The translations under genes were made by a program, and so were the position numbers. From Amylibacter sp. (GTDB lineage: Bacteria; Pseudomonadota; Alphaproteobacteria; Rhodobacterales; Rhodobacteraceae), in contig JALWOO010000186.1 in the NCBI GenBank assembly GCA_027083485.1, forward strand, positions 1 to 7,284: a stretch of 7,284 bases of DNA. The letters run 5' to 3'. The notes below the pieces were generated by a model. It searched no databases. It was not told where the DNA came from and was given only the letters and a program-made list of their open reading frames with translations. How positions within the stretch are numbered: the stretch's first letter is position 1; every line of letters begins with the position of its first letter. Positions 1-6,022 of this stretch are shown piece after piece.

Positions 1-75
1 TTCCCTCCTGCGATTGACCCTTGAAGCGAACTGCGTAACTATACCGCCAACCACCTGCAACAAGGGAATATTGCC
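1..75. other. Window edge upstream of the glycosyltransferase
   Basis: Two of the three forward frames close early, with stops at 15-17 and 22-24. The frame starting at base 2 stays open to a TGA at 77-79, so the tail of an upstream gene overlapping the next start cannot be excluded. No promoter or terminator is clear. The only useful signal is the ribosome-binding site AAGGGA at 62-67 for the gene that follows. Confidence 0.4.
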
Positions 76-948
76 TTGAAACAACCCGCTGCTGCCCTGA
101 CCATGGTCAAGGATGACTACTTTTTTCTGGAAAAGTGGATTGCCTATTATGGCGGGCTGTTCGGGCGTGATGCGCTCTATGTCATCAGCCATGGCGGCGA
201 TCCGGAGGTCGACAGGATTGCAAAGGGATGCTCGATCATTCGCATTCCGGGCGGCATCGACCCGGGTTTCGACGCCAAACGCTGGCGCATGTTGAGTTCT
301 TATACCAATGGGTTGTTGAACTATTATAATTTCGTGATCTGCGGCGACGTCGATGAATTCGTGATCATGGATCCAAAGACCAATCTGAACCTTGCGCAGT
401 TCCTGTTGAAACGCAAACCGTCGATCATTACGCCGATTGGCCTTGAGGTGGTGCATCGGCTCGATACGGAAAAAGAGTCGATCGAGGGCGGTATTCTCAA
501 AACTCGCCATTATTGCCGTTATTCCAGCTATTTCTCCAAACCCTGCGTCGTGGGGAAACCGGTAAAATTCGCGCGCGGCGGCCATTATTCCACAGAACCG
601 GAGCTGAAACTTTTTCGAAACCTGTACCTGTTCCACATGAAATACGCGGATTTCGATCAATACAAAGGCCGGTTGTTAGACCGAACCCAGGCAATGGCCG
701 CGCTGAATCTGGAAAATGATTCCAGCCATTCCTTTAGCGCGCACTGGTTCGCCAATAATCAGGGGTTTGGTGCGGAAATCGAACGGCTTTCGGCCCTGCC
801 GGAAATGCCAGAATTCGATTTACGCGAAGAAATCAAATGGATGGATAGCACATGGGAACAGCGCAACAAACACGGTTTGTGGCACTTTAAGAAACGGGTG
901 GGGGACCGCCTGTTTCCGATCCCGGAACGTTTTGCCGGCATCGTTTAA
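76..948 (+). CDS. Glycosyltransferase family 2-like protein (GT-A fold)
   Basis: A 290-residue protein expected to move a sugar from a nucleotide-sugar donor to a surface glycan; donor and acceptor cannot be read. The N-terminus (MVKDD..FLEKWIAYY, about residues 10-25) and the R..N....YNFVICGDVDEF block ending near residue 95 match the Glyco_tranf_2_4 type of family 2 transferases. D91-V-D93-E94 is the expected metal and nucleotide-sugar binding DxD. There is no signal peptide or clear membrane segment, so it is probably cytoplasmic or peripheral. The TTG start is chosen because AAGGGA (62-67) lies 8 nt upstream. The alternative ATG at 103 has no Shine-Dalgarno but would still keep the conserved start of the domain. 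The neighbouring exported propeller protein converges on it and may act on a related carbohydrate, but the two are not co-transcribed. Family confident, substrate unknown. Confidence 0.85.
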   Translation: MKQPAAALTMVKDDYFFLEKWIAYYGGLFGRDALYVISHGGDPEVDRIAKGCSIIRIPGGIDPGFDAKRWRMLSSYTNGLLNYYNFVICGDVDEFVIMDPKTNLNLAQFLLKRKPSIITPIGLEVVHRLDTEKESIEGGILKTRHYCRYSSYFSKPCVVGKPVKFARGGHYSTEPELKLFRNLYLFHMKYADFDQYKGRLLDRTQAMAALNLENDSSHSFSAHWFANNQGFGAEIERLSALPEMPEFDLREEIKWMDSTWEQRNKHGLWHFKKRVGDRLFPIPERFAGIV

Positions 949-959
949 ATCTGCACGGG

Positions 960-2108
960 TCAATACCGGATATCGTCGTATTCACAGCCCGGCCCACCGG
1001 CGACAAACCGGCTGAGCATGTCCGGTGAAAAATTGGTGCAGCGCAAAATATCGTCTTTTTTGGCATTCCGCCGCCGCGCATGAAAGATAATATCCGTCAG
1101 CCTGCCTTTCTGGTCCACCACCGGATAAGGCCGCCCGACGCGCGTATAGTGACGTGAACTGCCCTGCAAGAACGGGCGGCTATCTGTTTGATCCGCGTTC
1201 AGCGTTTTGACGCACGGCCCCATGGGGCTGCTGCACACGGCAACAAACCCGCCATAGAGGCGCTCGTCGTTGTAATCCCCCGAGGAATACAAAATATAAT
1301 ACCGCCGCGTGGATGCCCGATAGGCCCATGCCCCCTCAAGCAAGCCGCCACCGTCCGTATGGCGCACTTCCGAGGGAAAAGGGCGATTCCGATCCCAGCC
1401 CGTTACATCAACCGAGCGTGACACCGCCTGCCCCGGACAGAGCAGAATGCTTGGCTTGCCCAGATTGAGGCCCCGATCCATGGTCTGGGCCAAAAGACAG
1501 GTGGTTTTCAGGCCCTTGTCCTGCCGCACGTCCGTATGCAGGTACAGCCGCCGATTGCCATCCTCGAACGGATCACCGTTATAGATGGAGCGTAAAAAGG
1601 GTTTGTTGCTTTTCATACGCCAATCGAGCGGAAAACCAAATCTGGTTTTTCGACCATTTTCCACCGGCACAAAAACAAAAACACTGCGGCGTTTTCCCTT
1701 GGAAACCGACTGTAGATTATAATTCTGAAGCGTTGGTAAAGAGGCGATCATCAGCAGCCCGTCTTTGCCGCGCAAAAACGATTTTTGCCATTCGCGCAAC
1801 CCCGACTTGCGGATACGCCGCTTCCCGTCCGGTGAAAGAATCGACAAAACATATGGCGTACCGTTGCCATGGGAAAAAACGGACGGGTTCAGGCTTGAAA
1901 ATTCGATAATCGTCTTGGGGGTGCCGGCCAAAATATACTGGCCGGAATTGGTCCTGAAAATATTGGGGTCCCGCACCCAAACCGTCTTGCTGGCCTTCCA
2001 GACCACCGGAGGGCGACCGGCGGAATGGGCAACACGTGGCGTTAACGTCCAGATGGCCCCAAGGAGAATACAGAGGGTGAATATCGCTAAAAAAGTAAAT
2101 CTACGCAT
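960..2108 (-). CDS. Exported GH43-like five-bladed beta-propeller protein
   Basis: From ATG 2108 the product has 382 residues. It begins with a textbook export signal: MRR, a hydrophobic stretch of about 16 residues, and a likely cleavage after AHSA. The frame extends to ATG 2150 (396 residues), which puts 14 odd residues before the signal. Neither start has a good Shine-Dalgarno; signal shape favours 2108. In the 396-residue numbering, RDPN (D61), NGDPFEDG..RLYL (D193) and LEGAW (E272), followed by YYILYSSGDY, fit the base, pKa-modulating Asp and acid of clan GH-F glycosidases (GH43 and relatives), as does the GRPYPVVDQKGR..DIIFHA segment of the last blade. It would therefore act outside the cytoplasm on an arabinose-, xylose- or related polymer. 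All three carboxylates seem present, but activity is inferred. Its stop lies 11 bp from that of the glycosyltransferase. It may be read through from the upstream ligase, 113 bp away. Confidence 0.75.
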   Translation of the reverse strand: MRRFTFLAIFTLCILLGAIWTLTPRVAHSAGRPPVVWKASKTVWVRDPNIFRTNSGQYILAGTPKTIIEFSSLNPSVFSHGNGTPYVLSILSPDGKRRIRKSGLREWQKSFLRGKDGLLMIASLPTLQNYNLQSVSKGKRRSVFVFVPVENGRKTRFGFPLDWRMKSNKPFLRSIYNGDPFEDGNRRLYLHTDVRQDKGLKTTCLLAQTMDRGLNLGKPSILLCPGQAVSRSVDVTGWDRNRPFPSEVRHTDGGGLLEGAWAYRASTRRYYILYSSGDYNDERLYGGFVAVCSSPMGPCVKTLNADQTDSRPFLQGSSRHYTRVGRPYPVVDQKGRLTDIIFHARRRNAKKDDILRCTNFSPDMLSRFVAGGPGCEYDDIRY

Positions 2109-2221
2109 TGGGACAGGATAAGATATCCATCGCGGGATAGGAAGTGGCATAGATCACTAAAACCGCCAAATTAACAACGCGACCCGCCGGTTGAGGGTTT
2201 TTCACCTGAAAACACAAAATT

Positions 2222-3766
2222 TCAGGCTGTATCCTCCCTCAGCTTGTACCGCTGGATTTTACCCGTTGCGGTTTTGGGCAGCGATTCAACAAAAGCGATC
2301 CAGCGGGGATATTTCCATGGGCCAACGGTTTCTTTCACCTGCGCTTTAAGTTCTTCAAACAGGCCGTCCTGACTGACATCCGCGTTTAAGACAATAAATG
2401 CTTTGGGTTTGATCAGGCCGTTGGCATCCTCATGTGCAACGACGGCGGCTTCCAATACGGCACCGTGGGCGACAAGGGCTTGCTCTACCTCAAAGGGCGA
2501 TACCCAGCGGCCAGAGACCTTGAACATGTCATCGGTACGCCCGCAATAATGGTAAAACCCGTCTGCGTCACAGGTGTATTTGTCACCGGTATGCGTCCAT
2601 TCACCGGCAAAAGTCTGCCGTGATTTGTTGCGCTGGTTCCAGTATCCATCCGCAGCAGAGCCGCCCTTTACCAACAGTTCGCCAATTTCCCCCGCCGCAA
2701 CATCCGCGCCGGATTCATCAATCAACCGCAGCTCATAGCCGGGAATTTCCTTGCCCGATGTGCCATACCGGACCGCGCCCGTCCTGTTGGACAGGAAAAT
2801 ATGCAGCATTTCGGTTGAGCCGATGCCGTCCAGAATATCCACGCCCATACGGTCACGCCAGGTTTTACCCACATTTTCCGGCAGGGCTTCGCCTGCGGAA
2901 ACACAGATACGCAAGCGCGCAGAGCTGTTTTCCGGTTGGCAGGACGTATCCGCCAGCATCGCCGCATAAAGGGTGGGCACCCCGAAAAACACCGTTGGCG
3001 CATGGGTTTTCAACGTCTCCAGAATGGTTTGCGGTGTTGGCCGACCGGAAAACAAAACCGTGGTGGCCCCGACCGACATCGGAATCGCCATCGCCCCGCC
3101 ATAACCATAGGCAAAAAACAGTTTTGCCGCCGAGAAACAGATGTCGTCCGGCTGAATACCCAAAACCCCAGCGCCATAGTTTTCAGCCACATACATCGGG
3201 CTGGAATGGACGTGACGCACCCCCTTTGGTGCCCCCGTCGACCCCGAAGAATAGAGCCAGAATGCCGTTTCATCGGGGCTGGTCTGTGCCGTTTCCGATT
3301 GGGTGGGGGCCTGTTCCAACAGGCTGGCATAATCCGCGTATTCATGGCCTTCGCCGCCGACCACCACCACGTGGCGCAGAAACGGCAAACGGGCAAAAAG
3401 CGGCTCGACCACAGGCAGCAAGCTGGCCGACACAAACAGGGCCTGAACCCTGCTGTCGGTCAGCATGTAGTCGTATTGCTCAACCGTCAAAAGCGTATTC
3501 AAACAAACCGGCACCACGCCCGCCCGCAGCGCCCCCCAGTACATCACCGGATACTCAACCGTATCATGCGCCAGAATTGCGATCCGTGCCTCTGGCCGGA
3601 TGTCGAGGGACTTCAATACATTTGCCATCTGATAGGTGCCACGCTGCAGCTCGCCATAGGTCAGAACATTCCCGCCCTCGATAAAGGCAGGTTTATCCGC
3701 CAGTCCGTTGGTTACATTCCGGTCAACGAAATCACTAACCGCATTATAAATAGAGGGTGTCTGCAT
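2222..3766 (-). CDS. Benzoate-CoA ligase family aromatic acyl-CoA synthetase
   Basis: A 514-residue ANL-superfamily enzyme that adenylates an aromatic carboxylate with ATP and transfers it to CoA. Visible motifs in order: family-typical N-terminus YNAVSDFVDRNV; phosphate loop YSSGSTGAPKG (172-182); KLFFAYGYGG near 215, lining the aryl pocket in benzoate and 4-hydroxybenzoate ligases; DGIGSTEMLHIFLSN around 313-327, characteristic of this family; THTGD (391-395); GRTDDMFKVSGRWVSPFEVE hinge (409 on); and C-terminal PKTATGK with the catalytic lysine near 503. Length is normal and nothing is missing. The start is ATG 3766 because AGGAAG (3774-3779) sits 7 nt upstream; a TTG at 3784 would put the Shine-Dalgarno inside the gene. 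No ring-hydroxylating, ring-reducing or box-pathway genes lie nearby, so the true acid (benzoate, hydroxybenzoate, aminobenzoate or other) is open. Confidence 0.9.
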   Translation of the reverse strand: MQTPSIYNAVSDFVDRNVTNGLADKPAFIEGGNVLTYGELQRGTYQMANVLKSLDIRPEARIAILAHDTVEYPVMYWGALRAGVVPVCLNTLLTVEQYDYMLTDSRVQALFVSASLLPVVEPLFARLPFLRHVVVVGGEGHEYADYASLLEQAPTQSETAQTSPDETAFWLYSSGSTGAPKGVRHVHSSPMYVAENYGAGVLGIQPDDICFSAAKLFFAYGYGGAMAIPMSVGATTVLFSGRPTPQTILETLKTHAPTVFFGVPTLYAAMLADTSCQPENSSARLRICVSAGEALPENVGKTWRDRMGVDILDGIGSTEMLHIFLSNRTGAVRYGTSGKEIPGYELRLIDESGADVAAGEIGELLVKGGSAADGYWNQRNKSRQTFAGEWTHTGDKYTCDADGFYHYCGRTDDMFKVSGRWVSPFEVEQALVAHGAVLEAAVVAHEDANGLIKPKAFIVLNADVSQDGLFEELKAQVKETVGPWKYPRWIAFVESLPKTATGKIQRYKLREDTA

Positions 3767-3786
3767 TTGGGCGCTTCCTATCAAAT

Positions 3787-3800
3787 ATTTGCATGCAAAT
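3787..3800. promoter_or_regulatory. Perfect 14-bp palindrome, candidate operator of the ligase gene
   Basis: ATTTGCATGCAAAT is identical on both strands. It starts 21 bp upstream of the ligase ATG and ends 20 bp downstream of the proposed -10 box. A dimeric repressor bound there would block transcription. TGCA-containing operators are known for benzoate regulators of the BzdR/BoxR type, so aromatic-acid control is possible, but no regulator gene is in the window. Confidence 0.45.
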
Positions 3801-3820
3801 GGAACTAAAGCATAGGAAAA

Positions 3821-3849
3821 GTTAGATCACATCACCCCGGCATTTTCAA
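3821..3849 (-). promoter_or_regulatory. Candidate sigma70-type promoter of the ligase gene
   Basis: On the minus strand TTGAAA (3844-3849) is separated by 17 bp from TCTAAC (3821-3826), matching the consensus at 5/6 and 4/6 positions. Transcription would start near 3814, giving a leader of about 48 nt that contains the 14-bp palindrome. Based on motif match only. Confidence 0.4.
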
Positions 3850-3948
3850 ATAAATTTCCCTTGCCGCAAACCGGCCAACTATTTGTAACAGGCGGTTTTG
3901 ATTGTTTTTGCCGTGGTACAAAGCAAATCGTAATGCGGCAACCGGTTG

Positions 3949-4158
3949 GTGAAGAAAGCTGGCATTTCACAACATGTGCACAAGGGACGCGTTAAACTGG
4001 AAACCTTGCAAACCTGTAAAACACGTCTCAAGCACCGTATTTCAAAACAGCGCAGCGGTACATATTCCAGCCAAGCGCTGCAAAAATTGCTGCCACGCCA
4101 CAATAACCCTGAGGCTAACCTGACGGAACGGTTATCTAAGCTTTTGGGAGAAGCCTGA
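3949..4158 (+). CDS. Doubtful small open frame, 69 codons, unrecognised
   Basis: A basic 69-residue frame starting at GTG 3949 (a TTG at 3946 is also possible). It is rich in Lys, Arg, Gln and Leu, and its second half (SSQALQKLL...LTERLSKLL) could form amphipathic helices. I recognise no family. Codon use is not obviously random, but there is no Shine-Dalgarno before either start and no promoter. It ends 9 bp before the 3' end of the oppositely oriented tRNA-Gln. It could be a small protein, the remnant of a gene once inserted next to the tRNA, or chance. The rest of 3767-4167 holds the ligase leader and promoter and otherwise nothing I can name. Confidence 0.2.
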   Translation: MKKAGISQHVHKGRVKLETLQTCKTRLKHRISKQRSGTYSSQALQKLLPRHNNPEANLTERLSKLLGEA

Positions 4159-4167
4159 AAAAGGTTG

Positions 4168-4242
4168 TGGCTGGGGTGGTAGGATTCGAACCTACGGTAC
4201 ACGATACCAAAAACCGATGCCTTACCGCTTGGCTACACCCCA
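4168..4242 (-). tRNA. trnQ: tRNA-Gln, anticodon UUG
   Basis: Read on the minus strand, the 75 nt fold as a complete cloverleaf with encoded CCA. The 7-bp acceptor stem TGGGGTG/CACCCCA is perfect. D arm is GCC/GGC with AAGCGGTAA loop; anticodon loop TTTTGGT puts TTG at 4208-4210; the T arm is GTAGG-TTCGAAT-CCTAC and the discriminator base is G. The first pair of the anticodon stem is a U-U mismatch and another pair is G-U; the rest is regular. It decodes CAA, and CAG by wobble. No terminator hairpin follows, only a run of five T beginning 6 nt past the CCA. Confidence 0.97.
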
Positions 4243-4252
4243 ACTGAGGGCG

Positions 4253-4281
4253 TATTTAGCGTCAGTTCGGAAGTGCTGCAA
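4253..4281 (-). promoter_or_regulatory. Candidate promoter of tRNA-Gln
   Basis: On the minus strand TTGCAG (4276-4281) and TAAATA (4253-4258) are 17 bp apart, and a start near 4247 would leave a leader of only a few bases before the tRNA. The spacing is ideal but both hexamers are moderate matches. The -35 box overlaps a tandem repeat of AAGTGCT (4271-4277 and 4280-4286). Confidence 0.35.
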
Positions 4282-4309
4282 GTGCTAATTGATGAAAAAT
4301 TCCGGTTGT

Positions 4310-4327
4310 TTTGCCAGTTGTGGCAAA
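4310..4327 (+). promoter_or_regulatory. Inverted repeat just before the oxidoreductase start
   Basis: TTTGCCA (4310-4316) and TGGCAAA (4321-4327) form a perfect 7-bp inverted repeat with a 4-nt loop, ending 12 bp before ATG 4340. In RNA it would be a hairpin next to the ribosome-binding region; in DNA it could be an operator. If translation began at 4292 it would be coding. Confidence 0.35.
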
Positions 4328-4339
4328 CTATTGGAACCT

Positions 4340-5515
4340 ATGTTCAAATTTGATGTAGCAATACTGGGTGCCGGCGCGGCTGGCATGATGTGCGCAATCG
4401 AGGCTGCCCGACGGGGGCGGCGCGTGGTCCTGATCGACCATGCCAAGGCAATCGGCCAGAAGATTCGCATTTCCGGCGGGGGCCGGTGCAATTTCACCAA
4501 TATGTACATCGAGCCGAAATGTTTCTTGTCCAACAACCCCAAATTCGCGCTCTCGGCCTTGTCACGCTTTACCCAATGGGATTTTATTGACCGGGTGGTG
4601 GCCCACGGCATCCCCTATCACGAAAAAACACTGGGGCAGCTATTTTGCGACAACAGCGCCAAAGACATTATCGCCATGCTGGCACAGGACATGCAGGACG
4701 CAGGCGTGACGGTCTGGCTGAACAGCACCATCACCGACGTTCGCCACACCACCGGCTTTCAGCTCTCCACCTCGCGGGGGGCTGTGCAATGCGATTCTTT
4801 TGTGGTGGCCTCTGGCGGCAAATCCATTCCCAAAATGGGGGCGACCGGATTCGGGTTGCAACTGGCGCAGCAGTTTGGCCTGCCGCTCACGCAAACCCGT
4901 CCGGCATTGGTACCTTTGACCTTTGGCGAGCGCGACCGCCCGAACATGGCCGCCCTTGCCGGCCTGTCGGTGGATGCCATCCTGAGCCACCAAAACACCG
5001 CATTTCAGGAAGGCCTGCTGTTTACCCACCGTGGTCTTTCAGGGCCAAGCGTCCTGCAAATTTCGTCCTACTGGCGTGAAGGGGACAGCCTGAGCGTCAA
5101 TTTGCATCCTTCCGGCGATGTGTTCGATCTTCTGAGCGCGCAAAAGCAGGTCAACGGAAAACAGGCCGTGCAAACCGCTTTGGCGCGGGTGTTGCCGAGA
5201 AAGCTGGCGGAATATGTGATGCGGGATTGTCCGTTGCAGGGGAACCTTGCGGATCAATCGAACAAGGGCCTGCAAGCGGTGGCTGATCGAGTCCACCGCT
5301 GGCAGGTTATCCCCAGCGGTTCGGAGGGTTATCGTACCGCTGAAGTCATGCTCGGGGGCGTTGACACAAATGCACTCAATGCCAAAACACTGGAGGCGCG
5401 GTCTGTGCCGGGCCTGTTTTTCATAGGCGAGGTCGTGGACGTCACCGGCTGGCTCGGCGGCTACAACTTCCAATGGGCCTGGTCTTCGGGCTGGGCCGCT
5501 GGTCAAAAGGTCTAG
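4340..5515 (+). CDS. HI0933/YhiN-family FAD-dependent oxidoreductase
   Basis: A 391-residue flavoprotein of the HI0933 (YhiN, BaiN-like) family; the physiological substrate of most members is unknown. The N-terminus FDVAILGAGAAG is the FAD dinucleotide-binding loop (GxGxxG at 10-15). It is followed by the family signature GQKIRISGGGRCNFTN (about 39-54), VASGGKSIPKMGATG.G (about 156-170), THRGLSGPSVLQIS (about 229-242), AEVMLGGV (about 334) and the C-terminal FAD signature GLFFIGEVVDVTGWLGGYNFQWAWSSG (from about 358). Length and motif order are normal. The frame also offers TTG 4289 and ATG 4292, but homologues begin a few residues before the FAD loop and the extra 17 residues cover a hairpin, so 4340 is preferred. 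Its Shine-Dalgarno is weak. It is divergent from tRNA-Gln, and its TAG overlaps the stop of the convergent small gene. Confidence 0.92.
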   Translation: MFKFDVAILGAGAAGMMCAIEAARRGRRVVLIDHAKAIGQKIRISGGGRCNFTNMYIEPKCFLSNNPKFALSALSRFTQWDFIDRVVAHGIPYHEKTLGQLFCDNSAKDIIAMLAQDMQDAGVTVWLNSTITDVRHTTGFQLSTSRGAVQCDSFVVASGGKSIPKMGATGFGLQLAQQFGLPLTQTRPALVPLTFGERDRPNMAALAGLSVDAILSHQNTAFQEGLLFTHRGLSGPSVLQISSYWREGDSLSVNLHPSGDVFDLLSAQKQVNGKQAVQTALARVLPRKLAEYVMRDCPLQGNLADQSNKGLQAVADRVHRWQVIPSGSEGYRTAEVMLGGVDTNALNAKTLEARSVPGLFFIGEVVDVTGWLGGYNFQWAWSSGWAAGQKV

Positions 5516-5706
5516 GCAACCCGCCGCAAGGATTTTTCATATTTCACCAGTGAAAAACGCAAGTTGGTTCGTGCCAAAGCATCGCTCACAATCGTGTTTT
5601 TATTGATCAAACGTTTAACCCGGTTCGCAGCGGAATCCCCGTAATGATACGGGATATCAAGGGGAAGCATATCGGTTGGACTTAATTGCAATGGCTGTTT
5701 AAACAT
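5512..5706 (-). CDS. Small hypothetical protein, 64 residues
   Basis: I do not recognise this protein. It is soluble-looking, with no signal peptide, membrane segment or cysteine. The first half is Pro/Asp/Tyr-rich (LSPTDMLPLDIPYHYGD). The second is basic and probably helical (ANRVKRLINKN, then LRFSLVKYEKSLRRVA). A good Shine-Dalgarno, AGGAG at 5714-5718, lies 7 nt before ATG 5706, which is the main reason to call it real. It points away from the sigma/anti-sigma operon, so the region 5707-6022 may control both. The inverted repeat at 5750-5770 lies 43 bp upstream of its start. Its TAG and that of the oxidoreductase share the palindrome CTAG. Unlike the anti-sigma gene it shows no metal- or thiol-binding residues. 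Confidence 0.65.
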   Translation of the reverse strand: MFKQPLQLSPTDMLPLDIPYHYGDSAANRVKRLINKNTIVSDALARTNLRFSLVKYEKSLRRVA

Positions 5707-5749
5707 ACTCGTTCTCCTAGGCTACACACACTTACAAGGCGTTTAAATC

Positions 5750-5770
5750 GGTTACTTCTTACAAGTAACC
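5750..5770. promoter_or_regulatory. Perfect 8-bp inverted repeat, candidate operator
   Basis: GGTTACTT (5750-5757) and AAGTAACC (5763-5770) are exact reverse complements around a 5-nt spacer CTTAC. On the plus strand it is followed directly by TATAAC (5772-5777). No T-run follows on either strand, so it is not a terminator. CTTACAAG inside it recurs 27 bp upstream at 5731-5738. A dimeric regulator controlling the small gene, the sigma operon or both would fit. Confidence 0.45.
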
Positions 5771-5919
5771 CTATAACCATGACGAAAGCAGGATGGATTT
5801 GTGACGTTTTTTAGGCACTCAATTCAGGCAGTCCCTTCCACCCCCTTCCGGCACTGCACCATATTTTATAGAGGAAACCGCCCCACGATTCCGTTCTTTC
5901 CAACATCTTGCAATTATTG

Positions 5920-5947
5920 TGATCCAAACAGAAACCTGTTGCGTATC
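5920..5947 (+). promoter_or_regulatory. ECF-type (RpoE/ChrR group) promoter of the sigma operon
   Basis: TGATCC (5920-5925) and CGTATC (5942-5947) are separated by 16 bp. A TGATCC -35 and CGTA-type -10 are what is known for ECF11 sigma factors, which usually transcribe their own operon, so this is a likely autoregulatory promoter. Transcription would start about 5953-5955. The spacer contains a short dyad, AACAG (5927-5931) and CTGTT (5936-5940). Confidence 0.7.
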
Positions 5948-6022
5948 AAGACAATGAGACAGGAAACCACATTTGCATCATTTCCGGATGCGGCAACGAC
6001 AGGTTTGGGGTATACTCGGGTC

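Larger units (their letters stand above)
5707..6022. other. Divergent control region between the small gene and rpoE
   Basis: These 316 bp hold the small gene's Shine-Dalgarno, two copies of CTTACAAG (5731-5738 and 5758-5765), a perfect inverted repeat (5750-5770), a -10-like TATAAC (5772-5777, plus strand) without a good -35 box, and the ECF-type promoter at 5920-5947. The sigma reading frame is open back to GTG 5801 with AGGA near 5790. The encoded stretch is compositionally odd, rich in Pro, Phe, Cys and His, and contains the promoter, so I treat it as non-coding. I found no convincing -35/-10 pair for the small gene. Confidence 0.6.

Noticed and set aside
2181..2213. Possible terminators after the ligase gene: ACCC/GGGT followed by five T on the plus strand, and TTTTCA/TGAAAA
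   Set aside because: The first has only four base pairs and faces the wrong strand for the ligase transcript; the second is a short AT-only stem with a 2-nt loop.
2620..3808. Two long plus-strand open frames (2620-3684 and 2936-3808) opposite the ligase gene
   Set aside because: They are low-complexity, Pro/Arg/His-rich translations antisense to a gene with every family motif intact, and they have no ribosome-binding site.
3879..4202. A minus-strand open frame of 107 codons running into the tRNA
   Set aside because: It starts inside tRNA-Gln; translation of tRNA sequence in this frame is a common artefact.
5779..5814. An 11-codon leader peptide beginning at ATG 5779
   Set aside because: It has no ribosome-binding site, no repeated regulatory codons and no attenuator hairpin after it.
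6011..6016. TATACT as a sigma70 -10 box just before the sigma start
   Set aside because: No recognisable -35 hexamer lies 15-19 bp upstream.
5801..6022. A sigma factor start at GTG 5801 with an AGGA-like site before it
   Set aside because: It would add 74 residues unlike any sigma factor and would place the ECF-type promoter inside the gene.
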